From assembly GCA_938048455.1 (NCBI GenBank), contig CALIUY010000019.1:1-64000 (forward strand): a stretch of 64,000 nucleotides of DNA. Direction: 5' to 3'. The position numbers were made by a program, and so were the translations under genes. Source of the stretch: an uncultured Desulfobacterales bacterium. Lineage in GTDB: Bacteria; Desulfobacterota; Desulfobacteria; Desulfobacterales; SpSt-501. The first letter of the stretch is position 1, and every line of letters begins with the position of its first letter. Of this stretch, positions 15,532 to 23,570 are shown piece after piece. A model generated the notes under the pieces. It saw only the letters and a program-made list of their open reading frames with translations, was not told the DNA's origin and made no database searches.

Positions 15532-17364
15532 ATGGACCGTGAACGCACTTTTTATGACGAGCGGCCCGACTATAGCCGGCCGCGCCTTGCCATCCCGGAG
15601 TTCTTCCGACTCCGGGCGGCGGAGAAGCTCGCCTTCCTCTACGGGAAGCGAGGGGCGGCGATTTGGCTGCCCGAGCTCGAGCGGGTCATCCAGGTGCACC
15701 ACGCCTGCAAGCCGCCCGCGATGCTCGCCAAGGAGCTGGCCTACGACCCGCGCCGGCGCTTTCACCAAGAGCACATCCTGCTCATCACCTACGGCGACAT
15801 GGTGCGGGGAAGGGGGCCCACACCGCTTGCGGTCCTCCGACGTTTCGTCGAGCGCTATGCCGGGGATGCAATCAAAACGATCCATCTTCTCCCATTTTTC
15901 CCCTACTCCTCGGACCGCGGCTTTGCCGTGATCGACGACCGACGGGTGGATGAGCATCTGGGCTCTTGGGAGGACATTTATGCCGCCAAGCGGGGCTACG
16001 ACCTTATGTTCGATGCGGTCCTGAATCACGGCTCCGCGCGAAGCGAGCTCTTTCAGGAGTTTCTGAATGGAAATCAGCATGTTAAGGAGTTTTTCATCGC
16101 CTTCCGCTCGCCTGACGAGCTTACCCTCGAGCAGCGGCGAAAGATCTTCCGCCCGAGGACCAACGACATCCTCACGCGGTTTGAGACCATCGAAGGTCCC
16201 CGCTGGGTGTGGACCACCTTTTCGCCCGACCAGGTGGACTTCAATTTCCGCAACCCCGCCGTTCTCCTGCGGATCATTGAGAGCCTCCTTTTCTATATCC
16301 GCAAAGGCGCCGATCTCCTGCGGCTCGATGCGGTCCCTTACATTTGGGCTGAACCCGGGACGGAAAGTGTACACCTGCCGCAGACCCATGAAATCGTGAA
16401 ACTGTTGCGCGACGTGGTCGATCTGGCGGCTTCGGGCGTTGCGCTCGTGACTGAAACCAACGTGCCCCATGCCCAAAACGTCGCCTACTTCGGCAACGGC
16501 TGCGACGAGGCCCACCTCGTCTACAACTTCGCCCTGCCGCCGCTTGTGCTGCAGGCCTTTTTCACCAGGGATGCCGGCGCCCTGTCGCGCTGGGCGATGA
16601 CGATGGATCCGCCCTCGGAGGAGGCGGCGTTTCTGAACATCCTCGACACCCATGATGGGATCGGGTTGCAGGGGGTACGCGGGATCCTCCCGGCGGGGGA
16701 GATCGACTTCATCGCCGAGGAGGCCCGGAAGCGCGGGGCGCTCATTTCGTACAAGTCCACGGAGGAGGGGGGCCGCGAGCCCTACGAAATCAACAGCACC
16801 TGGTGGAGCGCGCTCAACCCGGGCACAGAGGAGGAGGGAGTCGGGATGCAGATCGAGCGCTATCTCGCCTCCCGTGCAGTGGCCTTGGTGTTGCGCGGTG
16901 TGCCCGGAATCTACATCCACGGGGCCCTCGGCACCGCCAATGACTACGGGGCCGCCAAGGCCTCGGGCGTGAACCGCGACCTGAACCGCGGCATCATCGA
17001 AGAGGAGCTTGTCGCAGTCGAGCTCCGGGACCGGGGTTCGAAGCTCTCGCTTCTCTTCCGCGGCTGGCGTGATCTCCTGCTCGTGCGTCGCCGGGAACGT
17101 GCTTTCCATCCCCGCGGGCCGCAGCGGGTACTCATGATCTCGCCGAAGGTTTTCGCCCTGCTGCGGACCTCGCCGGAAGGAGATGAATCGGTGCTGACGC
17201 TGACGGGGGTGAGCCCGGTGGAGACCCGACTTCGCATTTCGCTCGCAGAGGCAGGCTTACGGGGTGGCGAGTTCCGCGATCTTCTGAGCGGGCAGATCGT
17301 TCCGGCCGCGGACGACACGCTCTCGCTCACCCTTTCCCCCTATGGACGCCTTTGGCTAAAATAA
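15532..17364 (+). CDS. GH13_18 sugar phosphorylase (sucrose or glucosylglycerate phosphorylase type)
   Basis: A 610-residue alpha-amylase-fold enzyme that should split a glucoside with phosphate to give glucose 1-phosphate. Family landmarks are present: HLLPFFPYSSDRGF (about 118-131), FDAVLNHGS, DQVDFNFRNP, the nucleophile in LLRLDAVPYIW (Asp266), the acid/base in LVTETNVPH (Glu308) and the stabiliser in LDTHDGIG (Asp375). The Asp-Tyr-Gly stretch in GTANDYGAAK and the overall order fit the sucrose phosphorylase subfamily; many environmental members act on glucosylglycerate, a compatible solute, so the substrate is open. An in-frame start at 15496 lies inside repeat B; ATG 15532 is preferred, though no ribosome site is visible. 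Palindromic elements lie directly on both sides of the gene. Confidence 0.88.
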   Translation: MDRERTFYDERPDYSRPRLAIPEFFRLRAAEKLAFLYGKRGAAIWLPELERVIQVHHACKPPAMLAKELAYDPRRRFHQEHILLITYGDMVRGRGPTPLAVLRRFVERYAGDAIKTIHLLPFFPYSSDRGFAVIDDRRVDEHLGSWEDIYAAKRGYDLMFDAVLNHGSARSELFQEFLNGNQHVKEFFIAFRSPDELTLEQRRKIFRPRTNDILTRFETIEGPRWVWTTFSPDQVDFNFRNPAVLLRIIESLLFYIRKGADLLRLDAVPYIWAEPGTESVHLPQTHEIVKLLRDVVDLAASGVALVTETNVPHAQNVAYFGNGCDEAHLVYNFALPPLVLQAFFTRDAGALSRWAMTMDPPSEEAAFLNILDTHDGIGLQGVRGILPAGEIDFIAEEARKRGALISYKSTEEGGREPYEINSTWWSALNPGTEEEGVGMQIERYLASRAVALVLRGVPGIYIHGALGTANDYGAAKASGVNRDLNRGIIEEELVAVELRDRGSKLSLLFRGWRDLLLVRRRERAFHPRGPQRVLMISPKVFALLRTSPEGDESVLTLTGVSPVETRLRISLAEAGLRGGEFRDLLSGQIVPAADDTLSLTLSPYGRLWLK

Positions 17365-17376
17365 CCGATAACTGAT

Positions 17377-17437
17377 AGGGGACGTCCATTTATATATCAT
17401 CAAGATGAATAAAGTGATATAAGAATGGACGTCCCCT
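17377..17437. repeat. Full palindromic GGGGACGTCCATT element (copy C)
   Basis: A 61-bp inverted repeat with arms AGGGGACGTCCATT at 17377 and AATGGACGTCCCCT ending at 17437, extended by ATATATCA/TGATATAA-like inner pairing. It lies 12 bases after the phosphorylase stop and overlaps the 3' end of the convergent CYTH gene, contributing that gene's last codons and stop. It may act as a bidirectional terminator between the two convergent genes. Confidence 0.8.
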
Positions 17438-17870
17438 GTAGGGTGGAGTTGAAGTAGCGAGGGTCGCCGGTGACTTCGCGGCCGAGCCACGGGGGACGGG
17501 GGAAGGCCTCGTCGGGGTGGGAAAGCTCGATCTCGGCCAGGACGAGTCCCGCGTGGCGGCCATGGAACTCGTCGATCTCCCAGCGGAAGCCTCCGAAGGG
17601 GACCACGTGGCGGGTCTTCTCCAACACCGCCCCTTCGCAAAGGTTAAGGAGCGCCTCGGCTTCCCGTGGGGGGATCTCGTATTCGAATTCGGAGCGGACC
17701 GCCCCCCGGGTGAGCCCCTTGATCGCCAGAAAAGCCCGCCCGCCGGCGATGCGCACGCGCACGGTGCGCTCCGGGTCGCGGTTGAGATAACCTTGGCGTA
17801 GCCGGATCCCCCCCTCGCCGCGCCAGCCGTCCCCCACCACCAAGAACTTGCGCTCGATTTCGATTCCCAT
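17400..17870 (-). CDS. CYTH-domain protein (class IV adenylate cyclase / triphosphate tunnel metalloenzyme)
   Basis: A 156-residue protein of the CYTH superfamily, which hydrolyses triphosphates or acts on inorganic polyphosphate in an eight-stranded tunnel. The N-terminal EIERKF signature is at residues 3-8. Further tunnel residues appear in IRLRQGYLN, RTVRVRIAGG, AFLAIKG and the WEIDEFHG and LAEIELSHPDE strands. The ATG at 17870 is chosen over upstream in-frame starts because the signature begins there. The normal ending GDPRYFNSTL is followed by about 12 residues (GTSILISLYSS) encoded by palindrome C, which also provides the stop. Specific activity (thiamine triphosphatase, tripolyphosphatase or cyclase) cannot be assigned. 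Confidence 0.88.
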   Translation of the reverse strand: MGIEIERKFLVVGDGWRGEGGIRLRQGYLNRDPERTVRVRIAGGRAFLAIKGLTRGAVRSEFEYEIPPREAEALLNLCEGAVLEKTRHVVPFGGFRWEIDEFHGRHAGLVLAEIELSHPDEAFPRPPWLGREVTGDPRYFNSTLQGTSILISLYSS

Positions 17871-17980
17871 TCTGGAAACGGCCCTTTGCCTGCCGCAAAC
17901 CCCAGCCCGGAGGAACCGTCGGTGTTTTCGTGTCGACCCCAGCGCGAGGCTTTTCCTCTGAAATTCGGCCGTGGGGCTTT

Positions 17981-18442
17981 TCAAGCCGTCGCTTGCGGTT
18001 GCCGTTTTTTCTTGCCGAGAAGCATGTAGGTCACCTGAGCTACGGCGACGAGGATTCCCTCCTCGTCGAAGAGCTCGACCGCCACCGGACAAAGGGTGCG
18101 GCCGAACTTGATCACATGCGCCCGGGCCGTGACGTCGGTCAAACAGGGGGCGAGAAAGCGGATGTTCATGTCCGTCGTCGTAAGCCGGGTGTCGGCGCCG
18201 GTGCGCGTGAGAATCGCAAAACAGGCGATGCTGTCGGCCACGGTCATGAGCAGCCCCCCATGAAAGGATTCATAGATCCCATCCCAGGCCCGTTTCCGCG
18301 GCACGCGGGCTTCGCAACAGCCGTCGGCGAAATGAAGGATCTCCATTTGGAGGGTATCCACGATGGGAATGCGACGGATCCTCTCCAAAAGCTCCCCCGC
18401 GGGAACCTTCGCCGAGGGTGCCTGGCGGCATTTCGCTTCCAT
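17981..18442 (-). CDS. PaaI-family hotdog-fold thioesterase
   Basis: A 153-residue single hotdog domain expected to hydrolyse acyl-CoA thioesters in the cytoplasm. The key helix is visible as FHGGLLMTVADSIACFAILT (residues about 60-79), where the His-Gly-Gly and the Asp lie at the active-site positions of the PaaI class. It is followed by strands TTDMNIRFLAPC and VELFDEEGILVAVAQVTYM. Length is typical. It is transcribed leftward toward the CYTH gene 110 bp away. A metabolic role cannot be deduced from the neighbours. Confidence 0.85.
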   Translation of the reverse strand: MEAKCRQAPSAKVPAGELLERIRRIPIVDTLQMEILHFADGCCEARVPRKRAWDGIYESFHGGLLMTVADSIACFAILTRTGADTRLTTTDMNIRFLAPCLTDVTARAHVIKFGRTLCPVAVELFDEEGILVAVAQVTYMLLGKKKRQPQATA

Positions 18443-18897
18443 AAAACGTTCTGTCTTTCCCTCTGATTTCGGTGGACCTGCGTGGGCGGTCCCATGGCCG
18501 GAATTGACCGGTGAGGTAAAGGCCCCTCATGGAAGATGTCAAGCTTTTTTCTGAAACCCCAGTTTCAATCCTGTATCGAGCACCCGCTTTCGATCTTTTT
18601 CGTTCCACTCGTAAGCGATCTTAATATCACAATCCTACTCTCGTTCCGGGCGGTACGTATATTGCATAATCCTCGTGCGCTTTGTCCTTGACAGGCCGGT
18701 TCTTGCAGGGTAGGAAGCGCGACGGCCTGCCGCGATCTCGATACCTTGCACGGCGGGGTGCGGCGCGCGCAGCGCGAGAAGAAACACCAACCCGCGGAGG
18801 GACGATCCGGCTCTTTCTGCGGACGAAGCATTTCTACCAAGGAGGGCGGGGCGCAGGAGGCAAGCGCCCGGTCGGTTCGAGACGAGAGGTTCGACCC
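18443..18897. other. Intergenic region upstream of the NlpC/P60 gene
   Basis: A 455-bp region without a supported gene. The frame of the NlpC/P60 protein is open through part of it (from 18682), but that extension is very basic and would place 100 residues before the signal peptide. The region contains a moderately convincing promoter at 18688 and must also contain the leftward promoter of the thioesterase gene. Confidence 0.5.
18688..18716 (+). promoter_or_regulatory. Possible sigma-70 promoter for the NlpC/P60 gene
   Basis: A perfect TTGACA (18688-18693) is followed by a 17-base spacer and TAGGAA (18711-18716). The -10 box is poor, so this is a tentative call. It would give a leader of about 170 bases before the GTG start at 18898. 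Confidence 0.3.
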
Positions 18898-20307
18898 GTG
18901 GTTTCACGACGAAACGCATCGCCTGACGAACACGCTTCAATCCACCCAAATCGACGGACCGGCGGCCGCGCCATCCTGGTGGCGGTGGCCGCCCTTTTTC
19001 TGTTGGGCCCTTTCTGCCCTGTCGCCCATTCCCACCCCGTATCTCCGGGGAAAACCCCTGCAGAGGGAAAATCCTCCACCACCGTTCAGCAGGCGAAATC
19101 CGCCGGCGGAGCGAAGACGGTCAAGGCCGTTCCGGCCCCCCGCACGCCGGCGGCCGGAAAGAACGAAACCGGCAATTCGACGGCGGCGAAAAAGAAAAAG
19201 CCGCAACCCGCACCCGTCGTTTCTTCCAAAACCAAGGCCAAGGCCGAAGCGATCGCTTCAGAGCTTTCCCCCGCATTGCCCACGAGCCTCGAGCAGGAAA
19301 TCGGAAAGTTCTTCGGGCTGCGCTACCGGCTGGGCGGCGAGGGGCGCGAGGGGTTCGATTGCTCGGGGCTGGTCAAGCGGATCTACGAAGACGCCTTCGG
19401 CATCCGCATCCCGCGAAGCTCAATCGAGCTGAGCCGTTTCGATCAGCTGCAGCCGGTCGCCACCGAGGAGCTCAAGCCCGGGGACCTCGTTTTCTTCGGG
19501 CCGAACCGCAAGCGCGTGAATCATGTCGGCGTCTACCTCGCAGGCGGTCGTTTCCTGCATGCCGCCCGCTCGGAAGGGGTGACCATCTCCAGCCTGGACG
19601 ACCAGTACTGGAAGTCCCGTTTCATGTTCTCGCGCCGGATGAGCGGACTGAAGCTCGAGGAAGAGCGGGAAGATTTCGAAGCGCTGGGCTTCGAGCGCGA
19701 ATTGAGAAAAGACGCCTTTCTCGCCGGTGTAGGCCGGGACGAGTTCGATGTGAGATTTCTCGACGCCGGAATCGAGATCAACGACATGCTCGAGCTTCTC
19801 GTGAGCGGATTCTTCCTGCGCGCGCTCGACCCCGGCGCCGGCATCCTGTCCGAAATGGACGCCGCTTCCGCCCCGGAGAGCGGAGGGGATCTGCAGTCGG
19901 GGGATGCCGGTTTCCGCGTGGGGGCCGCCTTCTCTCCCTTCGAGTGGATCAAGCTCATCCCCTCCATCTTTCAGTCGGAAAGCGACCGGGGCGAGCGGGG
20001 CGAGAGACAGCAGCGGGTGGGGCTCGAGACCTGGATGATCCTGCCCGAATCGCGCGTGGCGGTCTTTCTTGCCGCCCACGCCCGCAACCAGGAGGATCTG
20101 CTGCAGCGGCCGCTCGACATCAACCCCGACCTGCAGACCGCGGACGTCTCCCTCGGGCTGCACTACCAGTTCTCGGATGCGCTGCGATTCTCCCTCTGGG
20201 GATCGCACGCCTACCGGCCCGAGCCGGAGGACGCGGCCGCCGACGCCGGGCGCCGTGCCTCCACGAGCCTCGACCAGTTCTCTTTCCAGTTCCGGCTGCA
20301 GTTCTGA
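18898..20307 (+). CDS. NlpC/P60 peptidoglycan hydrolase fused to a beta-barrel-like C-terminal domain
   Basis: A 469-residue exported protein. The GTG at 18898 (AGAGGT eight bases upstream) gives a long basic N region followed by a hydrophobic signal segment (ILVAVAALFLLGPF). A Lys/Ala/Pro-rich linker leads to an NlpC/P60 cysteine peptidase domain: catalytic Cys155 in FDCSGLVKRIYEDA, Asp/Gly in LKPGDLVFFG, His in NHVGVYLAGG and a following FLHAARSEGV. These enzymes cut peptide stems of peptidoglycan. The last 170 residues are unlike known accessory domains: alternating strands (FRVGAAFSPFEWIKLIPSIF, ETWMILPESRVAVFLAAH, ADVSLGLHYQFSDALRFSLW) ending in FRLQF with a terminal Phe, as in outer membrane proteins. 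Whether this part inserts in the outer membrane is an inference. Confidence 0.8.
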   Translation: MVSRRNASPDEHASIHPNRRTGGRAILVAVAALFLLGPFCPVAHSHPVSPGKTPAEGKSSTTVQQAKSAGGAKTVKAVPAPRTPAAGKNETGNSTAAKKKKPQPAPVVSSKTKAKAEAIASELSPALPTSLEQEIGKFFGLRYRLGGEGREGFDCSGLVKRIYEDAFGIRIPRSSIELSRFDQLQPVATEELKPGDLVFFGPNRKRVNHVGVYLAGGRFLHAARSEGVTISSLDDQYWKSRFMFSRRMSGLKLEEEREDFEALGFERELRKDAFLAGVGRDEFDVRFLDAGIEINDMLELLVSGFFLRALDPGAGILSEMDAASAPESGGDLQSGDAGFRVGAAFSPFEWIKLIPSIFQSESDRGERGERQQRVGLETWMILPESRVAVFLAAHARNQEDLLQRPLDINPDLQTADVSLGLHYQFSDALRFSLWGSHAYRPEPEDAAADAGRRASTSLDQFSFQFRLQF

Positions 20308-20462
20308 GCCCGACCGGCTGCAGCTTGCCGCTTCCGGGCCCCGGGACCAAGCCGGGCCGCCTCCCCGGCGTGCTCCTTATCCGGGGAAAGATCCCTTCGG
20401 TTTCCCCCACCCGCGAGCTCGACCGCGGCAAGGGTCCGCGCTTTCGGGTCCCCCGTGGCCCC

Positions 20463-20807
20463 TCAGAGCCGGGAGCGGGTGTCGCCGACGATGAAAGGGG
20501 TCGAGCGCACGCCGATGCTTCCCTTGCGCACCCACAGACGGAACATGGGCAGGGTCGCCCCTTCCATGTCCACGAGGCTCGGCAGCTCTTCCACGTAGGC
20601 GATGTCTTTTTTCTCGAACTCGTAGTAGACCGTGTTTGCGCTGTAGGGATCGACCAAGACCATGATCCGCTCGGCGTCGAAAGGATGCTTGCGCGGCGTG
20701 CCGGAGAAGGCCACGCAATCGAGTCTGAGGCGCTGAGGGTCCCGCGGCCGATGCCAGGTCTGAAGAGGAAAGAAATCAGCGGATGCGGAAGAAGGTTTCT
20801 CGGACAT
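20463..20807 (-). CDS. Small conserved protein of unknown function
   Basis: A 114-residue soluble protein. The ATG at 20807 is preferred over an upstream TTG because GGAGGAG lies six bases before it. The conserved-looking core is KHPFDAERIMVLVDPYSANT, then YYEFEKKDIAYVEELPSLV, then a tail ending in GVRSTPFIVGD. I remember similar short proteins in Desulfobacterota genomes, sometimes labelled 'inorganic pyrophosphatase Ppa', but the catalytic Asp cluster of true pyrophosphatases is not recognisable, so I do not transfer that function. It is divergent from yhbY, with about 107 bases between the two starts. Confidence 0.7.
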   Translation of the reverse strand: MSEKPSSASADFFPLQTWHRPRDPQRLRLDCVAFSGTPRKHPFDAERIMVLVDPYSANTVYYEFEKKDIAYVEELPSLVDMEGATLPMFRLWVRKGSIGVRSTPFIVGDTRSRL

Positions 20808-20914
20808 CGTCGGCTCCTCCAAAGCCCCGGCGCCGAAAGACCGGGATGAAGTTGATCCGCAACGGGAAAAACGAAACGGTCTCTGATCGGGTCCTGGATC
20901 CGGCGGAGAAACCC

Positions 20915-21259
20915 ATGCCTGCGCTCTCTGCCGCGCAGGCGAAACATCTGCGGGGCTTAGCCCACCATCTGCGACCGGTCGTCCGCATCGGCGGCCGAGG
21001 GTTGACCGCGACCGTGCTGGCGGAGATGGAAGAGGCTTTGCTTGCCCACGAGCTGGTCAAGGTGCGCCTCCGGGATCTGCCCGACCGTCGGGAGCGCCGG
21101 CGGCTGCTCGTCGAGCTCGCCGCGAGAACCGCAAGCCATCTCGCCGGTGCGGTCGGTCTCACGGCCGTCTTCTTCCGCCCCCACCCCGACCCCGAGCGCC
21201 GCCGCATCGACCCTACGGCCGGGCGGCGCCCTCCCCGGGACGCGAAACGAGGATCTTGA
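20915..21259 (+). CDS. yhbY: YhbY-family CRM-domain RNA-binding protein
   Basis: A 114-residue protein whose core is a CRM (YhbY) domain: LSAAQAKHLRGLAHHLRPVV, the GxxG loop IGGRGLT, then ALLAHELVKVRL. Family members associate with pre-50S ribosomal subunits. The ATG at 20915 is chosen because the domain starts immediately after it and GGAG lies seven bases upstream; the frame is open further upstream without homology. The C terminus has an Arg/Pro-rich extension of about 18 residues encoded by DNA that overlaps the 3' end of mltD on the other strand by 47 bases. Confidence 0.9.
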   Translation: MPALSAAQAKHLRGLAHHLRPVVRIGGRGLTATVLAEMEEALLAHELVKVRLRDLPDRRERRRLLVELAARTASHLAGAVGLTAVFFRPHPDPERRRIDPTAGRRPPRDAKRGS

Positions 21260-22346
21260 GTCGCATTCCCGGGAGGATGGGCTTTTTGGGGTCGAGCCGG
21301 TTCCAGGAGGCGATCTCGGCGATCGAAACTCCGTGGCGCTCCGCGATCGCCGTCAACGTGTCCCCTTCCTGGACCGTATAGAACACCTCGCGCGGTTCGG
21401 GCAGCTGCGCCACCGCCTCGGCGAGGCGCCGCGCGAAACCGGCGGCCCCTTCCGGCGGAACCCGCAGCCGCTGCGGGCCTGCCGGCAGCTCGAAGCCGCG
21501 GATCTCCGGGTTCAAATCTTTTAAGGCTTTCACGTCCGTGCGGGCCGCCCGGGCGACGGCCAGCAGCGGAACGGGGCGGCGCAGTTCGAATTCGACCGCC
21601 GCCGCGCGCTCGGGGGGATAGAGATCTTCGGCTTCCAAACGGAAGCCGAAACGCACGGGGTTCTCGAGAATGAGTTTCGCCGCGAGGATCCGGAAGACAT
21701 ACCGCTGCGTCTCGAGCGGCAGGTAGAGCCGGTAAAAGTCCTGGGTTTCCTGGCGCGTGATCTCGGTCTGCAGTCCGTTTTCGCCCATGTTGTAGGCGGC
21801 GGCCGCGAGCGTCCAAGAGCCGAAGAGCTCCTTCAACTGCTGCAGGTAAGCGAGCGCCGCTTCGGTCGAACGGGCGAGGTTGCGGCGCTCGTCCCGCTGG
21901 CGATCGACCTGCAGCCCGTAGCGCTTGCCGGTCGGCTCGATGAATTGCCAGAACCCCATGGCCCCTTTCGGCGAGCTGGCATGAGGGCGCAGCGCGCTTT
22001 CCACGATCGGGATGTATTTCAGATCCGCCGGCAGCCCGAAGGCGGCGATCGTCTCCTCGATCGGGGCGAGGTGGCGGGGTCCGCGCTTGATCCAGAGGAT
22101 CACCTGGTGGGGCTCGGCGAGCATGGAAAGGAGCTCGCGCTCGAGGCGTTCGCGCGCCTCGGGGTCGTGGAGCGGTGCGGGCTCGCCGCAGAAGTCGACC
22201 GGACCGCGGAACCGGGCGGCCCGAACCAATCCCGCGAAGTCGAGCCCCAGGGGCTCGTCAGCCGCTTGGGGGGAGGCCGCCGCGGGCAGTGCCGTCCACA
22301 ACGCGGCCGCGGCGGCCAGGAACAGAGGGCGGAGACGGTGTTTCAT
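21213..22346 (-). CDS. mltD: Membrane-bound lytic transglycosylase with LysM domain (MltD-like)
   Basis: A 377-residue exported murein-degrading enzyme. It has a signal peptide (cleavage near AAASPQA), a lytic transglycosylase domain with catalytic Glu in KYIPIVESALRP, then SPKGAMGFWQFIEPTGKRYG and AAAAYNMGENGLQ, and one C-terminal LysM peptidoglycan-binding domain (FYTVQEGDTLTAIAERHGVS). No lipobox Cys is present, so it is probably soluble in the periplasm, unlike E. coli MltD. It is the last gene of a five-gene leftward run that starts at 24198. Its 3' end overlaps yhbY by 47 bases in convergent orientation. Confidence 0.9.
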   Translation of the reverse strand: MKHRLRPLFLAAAAALWTALPAAASPQAADEPLGLDFAGLVRAARFRGPVDFCGEPAPLHDPEARERLERELLSMLAEPHQVILWIKRGPRHLAPIEETIAAFGLPADLKYIPIVESALRPHASSPKGAMGFWQFIEPTGKRYGLQVDRQRDERRNLARSTEAALAYLQQLKELFGSWTLAAAAYNMGENGLQTEITRQETQDFYRLYLPLETQRYVFRILAAKLILENPVRFGFRLEAEDLYPPERAAAVEFELRRPVPLLAVARAARTDVKALKDLNPEIRGFELPAGPQRLRVPPEGAAGFARRLAEAVAQLPEPREVFYTVQEGDTLTAIAERHGVSIAEIASWNRLDPKKPILPGMRLKILVSRPGEGAARP

Positions 22347-22362
22347 ACGGCCCCGGCCATCC

Positions 22363-22644
22363 TCAGGCGCGCAGTGCGGCGAACAGGGTCCAGCCGCCCA
22401 CGGCGATGAAAAAGACGCCGGCGGCGAGCTTGATCACCGCGGGCGAGACGAATCGGCTCACCCCGGCGCCGAGCAAAACGGCGATGAGCGAGCTCAGGAC
22501 CAGCGCGCCCGCCGCGCCGAGAAAGACCGAGAGCCGGGTGTTTTCGCAGTCGGCCGAAAAGCAGAAGGTGGCGAGCTGGGTCTTGTCGCCGAGCTCGGCG
22601 AGAAAGACGAAGCCGAAGGTGGTGAGCAGAATCTTGATGTCCAT
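22363..22644 (-). CDS. Single-domain TMEM165/GDT1 (UPF0016) family membrane protein
   Basis: A 93-residue membrane protein with three hydrophobic helices (about 6-24, 38-56, 66-90). It carries the family signature FLAELGDKTQLATF in the first helix. Most family members have two copies of the domain and about 190 residues and export Mn2+ or Ca2+; here there is only one copy, as in some bacterial forms that probably dimerise. The ATG at 22644 has GAGG six bases upstream; an upstream in-frame start adds no homology. It lies 16 bases before mltD and 43 bases after the radical SAM gene. Cation-export activity is inferred from family. Confidence 0.83.
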   Translation of the reverse strand: MDIKILLTTFGFVFLAELGDKTQLATFCFSADCENTRLSVFLGAAGALVLSSLIAVLLGAGVSRFVSPAVIKLAAGVFFIAVGGWTLFAALRA

Positions 22645-22687
22645 CGCGGTCCTCGATTCGCGGTTGTCACGGGTCGCCCCCCCGCCG

Positions 22688-23557
22688 TCACAGGGCGCGC
22701 AGAAACTCGGGCTTGAGGGGGACCTCCCCTTCAAGCGCTCGGTCGATCAGGGCGAGCACCGCCTCGCGGTCCCGGGGCAGCCGGGCCCGGATCGGAAGAT
22801 AGTTCGAGGCGTGGTTGGCGTGGAAGAGCCCCTGGGTGAGGTGGGTCGCGGCGATCATTTCCCGCAATTCGCGCAACATCTCCGCGGGCTCGATCAGAAC
22901 GAATTTGCCCTGGATCCAGTCGTCGTAGAGCGGGGTGCCGGGAATGAGCATCAGGCTGAGCGCCCCCACGTACTCGGGATCGATGGCCGAGAGGACCCGG
23001 CCGGTCTGCCGGGCGTGGAGGAGCGAGCGCTCGCGCCCCGCGATCCCCAGGATCACGGTGATCGAGAGCTTGATGCCGGCTTGCCGCGCTTTCGTCGCCG
23101 CGGCGATCATCCGGGCGGCATCGGCCCCTTTGCGGATGGCCGCAAGGGTGACATCGTCTCCGCTTTCCAGGCCGAAGTAGAGGATGCCGAGTCCCAGTTC
23201 GCGAAGCTCCCGGAGCTGATCCGGGGTTTTCCAGGACAGGCTCTTGGCGTTCGCGTAGGCGCCGACCCGGGTCACCCAGGGGAGCCGCTCGCGGATCGCC
23301 CGCAGGATGCGCAAGAGCCGCTCCTGGGGCATCACGAGCGCGTCCCCGTCGCAGAGGAACACCCGGCGCTGCCGCCGGAAGCGGGCCGCCGCGTAATCGA
23401 TGTCGGCGAAGACGATCTCCTCGGGCTTGATGCGGAAGCGCTCCCCGGCGTAGGTGCCGCAAAAGGTGCAGCGGTTGCGGGAGCAGCCGACGGTCACCTG
23501 CAGCAGAATGCTGCCCGCTTCGCTCGGGGGCCGGATGATGGTGCCTTCGTAGTGCAT
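22688..23557 (-). CDS. Radical SAM protein of unknown substrate
   Basis: A 289-residue radical SAM enzyme. The cluster motif C-x3... is CSRNRCTFC (C-x4-C-x2-C as written, Cys near 29, 34 and 37), followed by typical barrel motifs (RVFLCDGDALVMPQERLL, LYFGLESGDDVTLAAIRKG, KLSITVILGIAG, LMLIPGTPLYDDW). The order resembles the Elp3/HemN-like group of COG1032-type proteins found in anaerobes. There is no B12-binding or TRAM domain. The spacing in the cluster motif differs from the classical C-x3-C-x2-C by one residue. It is preceded closely by a small zinc-ribbon gene (13 bases), which may encode a partner. Substrate unknown. Confidence 0.82.
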   Translation of the reverse strand: MHYEGTIIRPPSEAGSILLQVTVGCSRNRCTFCGTYAGERFRIKPEEIVFADIDYAAARFRRQRRVFLCDGDALVMPQERLLRILRAIRERLPWVTRVGAYANAKSLSWKTPDQLRELRELGLGILYFGLESGDDVTLAAIRKGADAARMIAAATKARQAGIKLSITVILGIAGRERSLLHARQTGRVLSAIDPEYVGALSLMLIPGTPLYDDWIQGKFVLIEPAEMLRELREMIAATHLTQGLFHANHASNYLPIRARLPRDREAVLALIDRALEGEVPLKPEFLRAL

Positions 23558-23570
23558 GGCCGCAGGCGGG

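Noticed and set aside
13793-17437. Possible CRISPR array
   Set aside because: Only three copies, spaced by kilobases of coding sequence and individually palindromic; there are no spacers and no cas genes.
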